Positions 5,162-9,890 of a stretch of DNA of 9,890 nt are shown here, in pieces (the first letter of the stretch is position 1; each line of letters starts with the position of its first letter). Under the pieces are notes generated by a model that saw only the letters and a list, made by a program, of their open reading frames with translations, was not told the DNA's origin and did no database searches. Source of the stretch: WJMT01 sp964456985 (GTDB taxonomy: Bacteria; Acidobacteriota; Aminicenantia; Aminicenantales; Aminicenantaceae); assembly GCA_964456985.1 (NCBI GenBank), contig CAYWDH010000074.1:1-9890 (forward strand), in the 5' to 3' direction. Position numbers and translations under genes: made by a program.

Positions 5162-7966
5162 ATGTTTGTTCCCCTGCGGGTTCACTCCGTATACAGCAAA
5201 GGAAAAGGAGGTGTGCTTCTGGATGAGCTGGCTTCTTGGGCAAAAAGCTGGGGGATTTTGGCAGCATGTCTTTCAGATATAGAGGTTTTTTACGGATGGG
5301 GACGCTGGAAGGAAGCGGCCGGCAGAAACAAAATAGTCCCTTTGTACGGCTGTGAATTGAATATCCGAAAGAAAAAGCTTCTGTTCATTGTTAAGAACCG
5401 GACCGGATACTGGAATCTGATGGAGATCTTTAACACCAGAGAGATAAAACAGGTCCGGGGCCTTGTGGTGGTCTATATTCCTCAGGTGGGGGATAGTGAG
5501 TTTCCGGAAGAACTGAAAGCCGAGGCCGGTCCGGATTTCTACCTGGGAGTGGATTTTAAAAACTTTAAAAAGGTGGTGCATTGGGCCGGTGTGTATTCTC
5601 TGCCTGTGGTCTGGGCAAATCCGCTGAAGTTTATTGAAAATCCGAAAAGGCTTATCCTTATTCACTCTGTCCATAAAAAACGGCCTTTTCCTCCGGAATG
5701 GACAAAATGGAGGACCCAGATGAAGTTTTTCGGCCCGCTCCAGCAGGAACTGGCACTGAAAAGGTTTGGCAGCAGAGTCAAGGAGTTTTTCAAAGAAACC
5801 CTTGAGATTGCTGAGAAATGCTCTTTCACTCTGGAAGACATTGTCCCCGGACTGGCCGAAGGCCTTTTTTCCGAATCATTCAGGGATATGGTCATGAAAA
5901 AGATGCAGCGCATGAAGTCCCTGAGCTGGAGAGAGAGACAACGGGCGCGGATGGAACTGGAAGCGGTTGAGAAAACAGGATTCGGTCCTTATTTCCAGGT
6001 GGTCCATGATGTGGTGTGCTTTGCACGGCGGGAGGGGATCCTTTATAATCTCAAAGGCTCCGGGGCCTCTTCTTTTCTGGCCTATCTCCTGGGGATCTCC
6101 CATATCAATCCGGTTGATTTCGACCTTTATTTTGCGAGGTTTTTAAACCGGGGGCGGAAGGACCCTCCGGACTTTGATCTGGACTTTGATTCCCGCTACA
6201 GAGACCGGGTGCTGGAGTATGTGCTGGAGAAATACGGGAAGGGAAAAACAGGGGCGGCTTTTGTGTGCAGTCTCAAAAACTACAGGGCCCGTTCCGCTGT
6301 TTATGAAACGGCGCGGGCTTTTGGCCTGCCTCCGTCAGAGTCGAGGGCGCTCAGTAAGAAAATCCCTTATTTTGTGGAGCCTGATTATCTGAAAAAGCAT
6401 CAGCCTCCGCCCGGCTGTAAGGAGATCTGGGGGGCTGCCTCGGAATTGACTTCGGTCTACGGCGAAAGTTCTCTTCATGTGGGAGGGGTTCTTTTGACAC
6501 CTCCGCCGGTCAGCCGGTATCTTCCTCTGGAAAAATCAGCAAAAGGGCTCATCATGTGTCATTTTGACCGGGATGCGGTGGAAGATCTCAAGCTCATTAA
6601 ACTGGATCTTCTTTCCGTACGGGGGTTGGCCGCGATTTCCGGGACGAAAAATGAGCTGAACATAAAGAATATTCCATGGGATGACAAAAAGAGCTTTCTC
6701 CTTCTCTCCCGCGCACAGACCATAGGATGCTTCCAGGTCGAAAGTCCGGCCATGATGAATCTGCTTTCCCGGATGAAGCCGGCTGATATCTATGAGCTGG
6801 CCCAGGCTTTGGCTTTGATACGGCCGGGGCCGACTCAAAGCGGGACAAAGCAGGCTGTTCTTCAAGCGCGAGAGGGCAGATCGTCTGCCAATGACCCGTT
6901 TTTCTCCAGAATCATTCCTGAGACCGGAGGGCTTCTTCTTTATGAAGAGCAGGTCATGCAGGTGGCTGAGAGAGTCGCCGGAATGAATTCTGAGGAGGGA
7001 GACACACTGCGAAGGGAGCTGAAAAAGAAATCTGCTTGTCCCGCCTTGAAAGATAAGTTTTTTCAAGGAGCGCAAAAGCGGGGATACACCCGTACGGAAA
7101 CAGCAAAGATATGGAATCATATGGAACAATTTTCTTCCTATTCTTTTAATAAAGCTCACAGCGTTTCCTATGCGTGCATGGCTTATCAGTCCGTTTATTT
7201 AAAAGCCCGTCATCCTCTGCCGTATCTTAAAGCTGTATTAAATGCCGGCGGAGGTTATTACAGCCTCCCGGTCTATATAGAGGAAGCCCGAAGGCTCGGG
7301 ATCAAGGTCCTGTCCCCGGATGTCGCCCGCAGTGATTATCGCTTAGAAGAGGAAGACTCCTGCATAAGGGTGGGCCTTTTGTCCATAAAGCGCCTTAAAA
7401 CCAGTACAGCCAAAAAAATAATAGAAGAACGCCGAAAAGGCCCTTACCTCTCTCTGGATGATTTTCTTACCAGGGTTTCTGTGACGAGAGCGGAGCTTTT
7501 CTCTCTGGTCAAGTCAGGGGCTCTGGACTCTTTGGAGCCCCGAAGGGCAGAGCAGATCCTGAACGGTTATAGAAGCAGCGGAGGAGCCAGAGAACTTCCC
7601 GATATGGAAAAGGCCCGAAAAGAGAGAATGCTGATTGACTCTCTAGGGTTTGACCCAACTGGAGATGCGCTCAGCCTTTTTAAAGGGGAAAGGCCGGTTT
7701 TGCGGGTCAAAGACCTGGAAAACAGGTCAGGGCAGATTGTGGAGCTTGTGGTCCGGGTTATGGATGCGCGCAGGAAAAAGGTCAGGCAAGGACTCACATA
7801 TTTCTTTCTTTTTTCAGATGAAACAGGGATGATCGAAGGAGTAGGCACAAAGAAATGTGTAAGTTTTGGTTCGCCGCCGGCCTGTTATGTGCAGGGCAGG
7901 GTCCGCAGGAGCGAGAACGGGCGCGTCAAGATCTTTAACTGCACTTTCCTCTCTTTGCACGAGTGA
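5162..7966 (+). CDS. dnaE2: DnaE-type DNA polymerase III alpha subunit, error-prone DnaE2/ImuC-like
   Basis: The protein has 934 residues from ATG 5162 (GTG 5159 possible); replicative DnaE proteins have about 1,160 and DnaE2 roughly 1,050, so this is short. The N-terminal PHP domain (about 1-230) is decayed: HxH has become RVHS, TDH has become SDI, and later His/Asp ligands are absent, though GCE remains. The C-family palm is intact: GSGASSFLAYLLG (299-311), PPDFDLDF with Asp339 and Asp341, and the third acid Asp482 in KLDLLS. LLYEEQVMQV and SYSFNKAHSVSYACMAYQ follow as in DnaE proteins. Then come the helix-hairpin-helix region (about 710-800) and an OB fold (about 845-934); the tau-binding C-terminal domain of replicative DnaE is absent. 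It should be a polymerase without proofreading, working with DinB at lesions under LexA control. It stands 63 bases after dinB with no promoter seen between. A shortened second replicative alpha subunit is the alternative; the operon and missing C-terminus argue for the mutagenic role. Confidence 0.88.
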   Translation: MFVPLRVHSVYSKGKGGVLLDELASWAKSWGILAACLSDIEVFYGWGRWKEAAGRNKIVPLYGCELNIRKKKLLFIVKNRTGYWNLMEIFNTREIKQVRGLVVVYIPQVGDSEFPEELKAEAGPDFYLGVDFKNFKKVVHWAGVYSLPVVWANPLKFIENPKRLILIHSVHKKRPFPPEWTKWRTQMKFFGPLQQELALKRFGSRVKEFFKETLEIAEKCSFTLEDIVPGLAEGLFSESFRDMVMKKMQRMKSLSWRERQRARMELEAVEKTGFGPYFQVVHDVVCFARREGILYNLKGSGASSFLAYLLGISHINPVDFDLYFARFLNRGRKDPPDFDLDFDSRYRDRVLEYVLEKYGKGKTGAAFVCSLKNYRARSAVYETARAFGLPPSESRALSKKIPYFVEPDYLKKHQPPPGCKEIWGAASELTSVYGESSLHVGGVLLTPPPVSRYLPLEKSAKGLIMCHFDRDAVEDLKLIKLDLLSVRGLAAISGTKNELNIKNIPWDDKKSFLLLSRAQTIGCFQVESPAMMNLLSRMKPADIYELAQALALIRPGPTQSGTKQAVLQAREGRSSANDPFFSRIIPETGGLLLYEEQVMQVAERVAGMNSEEGDTLRRELKKKSACPALKDKFFQGAQKRGYTRTETAKIWNHMEQFSSYSFNKAHSVSYACMAYQSVYLKARHPLPYLKAVLNAGGGYYSLPVYIEEARRLGIKVLSPDVARSDYRLEEEDSCIRVGLLSIKRLKTSTAKKIIEERRKGPYLSLDDFLTRVSVTRAELFSLVKSGALDSLEPRRAEQILNGYRSSGGARELPDMEKARKERMLIDSLGFDPTGDALSLFKGERPVLRVKDLENRSGQIVELVVRVMDARRKKVRQGLTYFFLFSDETGMIEGVGTKKCVSFGSPPACYVQGRVRRSENGRVKIFNCTFLSLHE

Positions 7967-8026
7967 GCTGGATCATCCCGGTCTCTTATTTTTATTTATT
8001 CAGTACGTGGGTTTATAGGGATTCAA

Positions 8027-8046
8027 TGCCGCTTTATTTTTCGGCA
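8027..8046. terminator. Weak hairpin at the convergent gene ends
   Basis: TGCCG and CGGCA pair over a 10-base AT-rich loop that contains the stop codon of the receiver/TonB gene. A T-rich run (TTATTTTTATTTATT, 7986-8000) lies between the two convergent genes. No strong intrinsic terminator is visible, so this is only a possible shared end. Confidence 0.25.
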
Positions 8047-9683
8047 AACACAATGGCTACTGTTTTCCAGACTTTGACTCTCACTCCGTTCTTGACAGCG
8101 GGTTTGTATTTCCACTTCTTTATTGCTTTTGCTGTCTCTTCATTTAGACCATATGAATTCTCGAGCCCCTGGACCATTCTGGTCTCTATCACGTCCCCTG
8201 TTTCAGAGATCAAAATGACCAACACCACCTTTCCGCTCACTTTAAACTGTTTTGCAGCAGGAGTGTATTCCGGCTCGACTCTTCTGACGAGCACAGGTGG
8301 GCTGTCCACTTCACTCAAAGCAATGATATCCCCTGTTTCGATTTTTTTCTCAGGTGCAGGTTCCGGTGTTCCTGCAGGTTCTTGATCTCCCCTGTTTTGG
8401 TCCTCTTTATTAGGCTTGGATTCCGGTAAGGCATGATCTATCAGCTCTTCGATTTCGGGCTGGGGAATCTGCTTGAACTCTGGGGGAAGAAGCGGAGCGA
8501 TGCTCTCCTCCTCGCTTTCCTGGATAAAATCTATAGGTTCTATCAGAGCTTCAGCCAAATCCTGATTTTGTTTTCCGGACGGAACAGATGTCTGGGGAGA
8601 GGCAGGCGGCTCCTTTGCAGCCATTTGGTTTTTCCTCTGGATGTTTTCTTTTGAGTCCTGAGGCTCGGCTGAATACTCTTCTGAGACGGTTACGGGCGCA
8701 GCAGCAGGAGAAGGTTCTTCAATATCCGAATCAATTTGTTCTATGGCAGCGGACTTATAATATGGCTGAGATGCTTCTTGTTTTTTATGAGAATTTTTAG
8801 GAAGGATTAGAAACAGAATAAGAGCCAGTCCCAGAATGGCAGAGCCAGAGGCAAATAGGATCCATCTGGGAATCTTTTCTTTGTTTTTTTTAGTAGAAAA
8901 TTCGTTGAACAAAGAAGCCCTTCTGTATTCCTTTTCAGAATCTTTGGGTTTATTTTCTTCTTGTTCCCGGATGTCCTGAAGTATTTCCTCTTCTTTTTTT
9001 TCTTCCTTTATTTCCTCCTCTTGAAGAGGCGGTTTGACCTGAGCCCCCTGTTTGTTCACTGGGTTGGCGAATTCGGCCAGTTTGCTTTTGAGGATCTCAT
9101 CTATTTCTCTGCTTTTATCACTTGAGAGGTGTGTTTGCTGTGATTTTTCTTTCTTTTTTGCTACATATTCCTTATACAAACTGTCAATTTCTTCCTCTCC
9201 GTTTATTTTTTTTGTTCTTTCTATATGCGAGGAAGGCACGCTCTTTATCTCGGTTTCTTTGTTTTCTAAAAACGCCCCCGTAGTTTTTTTATCCTTAGAT
9301 GAGATTCCTGAGTCTTGATTTAATAATTCGGATACCTTTGCTTTCATCTCCTTGTCTTTATACGGTTTGGTTATGAAAGCGGAATTGTTGAAATATTTGA
9401 GGACATAGCCCTGACACGCTGCCTCAGAATAAAAATTAGTCATCATGAGAAGATTTATTTGTTTGGAAAATGATTCAGAGATTTCTTCGAGAAGGTCAAA
9501 TCCGTGGAGCTTTGAAAGGAATGGCTCCATGATAATAAGGTCAGGCTTCTCCATATAGAATTGGGATTTGCCTTCCAGGCCGTCTTTGGCTGTTATCACC
9601 TGGTATCCCTCTTCTTGCAGAAAGTTCCTGAGGGAGGATAAGGATGTCCTGTTGTAATCAATAATGAGAATCTTCTTTTGCAT
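8034..9683 (-). CDS. Receiver-domain/TonB fusion protein with one transmembrane helix
   Basis: The protein has 549 residues from the ATG at 9681-9683 (MQKKILIIDYN); in-frame starts further upstream, up to 9746, run through the likely promoter. Residues 1-122 are a CheY-like receiver: Asp9 of the acidic pocket, Thr82 and Lys106 (ITKPY) are in place, but the phosphoacceptor position is Glu53 (LIIMEP) and the second pocket acid is Tyr10. Phosphorylation by the usual route is therefore doubtful, and Glu can mimic the phosphorylated state. Residues 125-270 are a Lys/Glu-rich, partly coiled-coil-like linker. A single membrane helix lies at 274-294 (WILFASGSAILGLALILFLI) with basic residues on its N side, putting the receiver in the cytoplasm. 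Residues 300-455 are Pro/Glu/Ser-rich as in TonB spacers. Residues 461-548 are a TonB C-terminal domain (RRVEPEYTPAAKQFKVSGKV, then AIKKWKYKPAVKNG). It probably links a cytoplasmic signal to an outer-membrane or periplasmic partner; the partner is unknown. No ExbB or ExbD is in the window. Confidence 0.85.
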   Translation of the reverse strand: MQKKILIIDYNRTSLSSLRNFLQEEGYQVITAKDGLEGKSQFYMEKPDLIIMEPFLSKLHGFDLLEEISESFSKQINLLMMTNFYSEAACQGYVLKYFNNSAFITKPYKDKEMKAKVSELLNQDSGISSKDKKTTGAFLENKETEIKSVPSSHIERTKKINGEEEIDSLYKEYVAKKKEKSQQTHLSSDKSREIDEILKSKLAEFANPVNKQGAQVKPPLQEEEIKEEKKEEEILQDIREQEENKPKDSEKEYRRASLFNEFSTKKNKEKIPRWILFASGSAILGLALILFLILPKNSHKKQEASQPYYKSAAIEQIDSDIEEPSPAAAPVTVSEEYSAEPQDSKENIQRKNQMAAKEPPASPQTSVPSGKQNQDLAEALIEPIDFIQESEEESIAPLLPPEFKQIPQPEIEELIDHALPESKPNKEDQNRGDQEPAGTPEPAPEKKIETGDIIALSEVDSPPVLVRRVEPEYTPAAKQFKVSGKVVLVILISETGDVIETRMVQGLENSYGLNEETAKAIKKWKYKPAVKNGVRVKVWKTVAIVFAEK

Positions 9684-9719
9684 CCCGTTGACCCGCATGT
9701 TCATGATGAACATATATAA

Positions 9720-9746
9720 ATTAAATCTTAGAAAGAAACGGGTCAA
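9720..9746 (-). promoter_or_regulatory. Possible promoter of the receiver/TonB gene
   Basis: On the - strand TTGACC (9746-9741) is followed by TTTAAT (9725-9720, 15-base spacer, 5/6 match) or TAATTT (9723-9718, 17-base spacer, 3/6). The AT-rich stretch after it leads into the gene with a short leader. The spacing is not ideal in either reading. Confidence 0.35.
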
Positions 9747-9764
9747 TCACCTTTAGGGGTGATT
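9745..9764. repeat. Inverted repeat overlapping the receiver/TonB promoter
   Basis: AATCACC-TTTAGG-GGTGATT is a perfect 7-bp inverted repeat with a 6-base centre. It touches the -35 box at 9741-9746, so it could be an operator for that gene. Without a T-run it is a poor terminator in either direction. Confidence 0.5.
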
Positions 9765-9806
9765 TATGAGGTGAGACAATTAACCTGACCTATGAGGCGA
9801 CTCAAT
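9765..9806. repeat. Pair of imperfect direct repeats, 26-base period
   Basis: TATGAGGTGAGACAAT (9765-9780) and TATGAGGCGACTCAAT (9791-9806) agree at 13 of 16 bases and start 26 bases apart. Tandem sites of this kind occur both as regulator-binding arrays and at the ends of some insertion sequences that carry multiple terminal repeats. Confidence 0.45.
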
Positions 9807-9819
9807 CTGAAATTCAGAT
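9805..9819. repeat. Perfect 15-base palindrome
   Basis: ATCTGAA-A-TTCAGAT has two 7-base arms around a single base. It begins inside the second direct repeat and contains the stop codon (9814-9816) of the - strand frame entering from the right edge. It could be a dimeric regulator site. Confidence 0.45.
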
Positions 9820-9888
9820 ATGGCTTGTGCTTCTAACTTTCATCAGGCAGGCTAGTTCTTCAGCCCGCTGATTTTCCCACACCGTTCT
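9814..9888 (-). CDS. C-terminal fragment of an unidentified frame entering from the right edge
   Basis: The longest - strand frame at the right edge gives 24 residues (RTVWENQRAEELACLMKV, then RSTSHI) before TGA at 9814-9816. It has plausible coding composition but is too short to recognise. If real, it ends 130 bases before the receiver/TonB gene and reads in the same direction. It could belong to a mobile element, given the repeats next to it, or be chance. Confidence 0.25.
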   Translation of the reverse strand, partial: RTVWENQRAEELACLMKVRSTSHI

Positions 9889-9890
9889 TT

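Noticed and set aside
6536..7159. 207-codon - strand frame inside the dnaE gene
   Set aside because: It runs antisense through conserved palm codons of DnaE and its product has no recognisable features.
7963..8385. 140-codon + strand frame after dnaE
   Set aside because: It is antisense to the TonB domain codons, which have clear family motifs on the other strand.
8900..8925. ASLF in the linker of the receiver/TonB protein as a clamp-binding motif
   Set aside because: A four-residue match in a charged linker of a membrane protein has no support from context.
1..9890. CRISPR array, tRNA, rRNA or riboswitch
   Set aside because: No regularly spaced identical repeats and no recognisable RNA fold were found by reading both strands.

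Overview
The window reads as chromosomal DNA from a Gram-negative bacterium: it has two proteins with Sec signal peptides and a TonB-type periplasmic domain, which imply an envelope with a periplasm. No rRNA or tRNA is present to fix the taxon. Three traits recall deep-branching Gram-negative phyla such as Aminicenantes, Acidobacteria or KSB1-like lineages: the style of the PD40 proteins, the lexA-dinB-dnaE operon, and a large receiver/TonB fusion. That placement is inference from family habits only.

Layout. At 1-347 there is the end of, or a whole, small unrecognised gene on the + strand. At 348-748 there is no convincing gene, but a good sigma70-type promoter lies at 539-568. At 749-2865 two genes for exported proteins run in the + direction: a PD40 (TolB-like) beta-propeller protein and a metallo-beta-lactamase-fold hydrolase with all its metal ligands. 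Just after them, 2869-3024 encodes the C-terminal end of a second PD40 protein with no beginning, a gene remnant. This left part is visibly richer in A/T than the next block.

At 3165-7966 lies a compact DNA-damage-response operon: lexA, a Y-family polymerase (DinB/Pol IV type) with complete catalytic residues, and a short DnaE-type polymerase (DnaE2/ImuC-like) whose PHP domain has lost most of its metal ligands. A promoter precedes lexA, and its spacer holds a near-palindrome that could be the LexA operator. The arrangement resembles the known lexA-imuA-imuB-dnaE2 mutagenesis cassette, but it lacks imuA and has an apparently active DinB where the catalytically dead ImuB would be. The expected logic is that LexA self-cleaves (Ala90-Gly91) on RecA activation, its own operon is derepressed, and an error-prone DinB/DnaE pair copies past lesions.

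At 8034-9683, on the - strand and convergent with the operon, is a 549-residue protein with a cytoplasmic response-regulator receiver domain, a charged coiled-coil-like linker, one transmembrane helix, a Pro/Glu-rich periplasmic stretch and a C-terminal TonB domain. Its receiver carries Glu in place of the phosphoacceptor Asp. This is the most unusual protein of the window. Upstream of it, 9745-9819 is densely packed with inverted and direct repeats, and a short open frame runs in from the right edge. This could be a regulatory region or the end of a mobile element.
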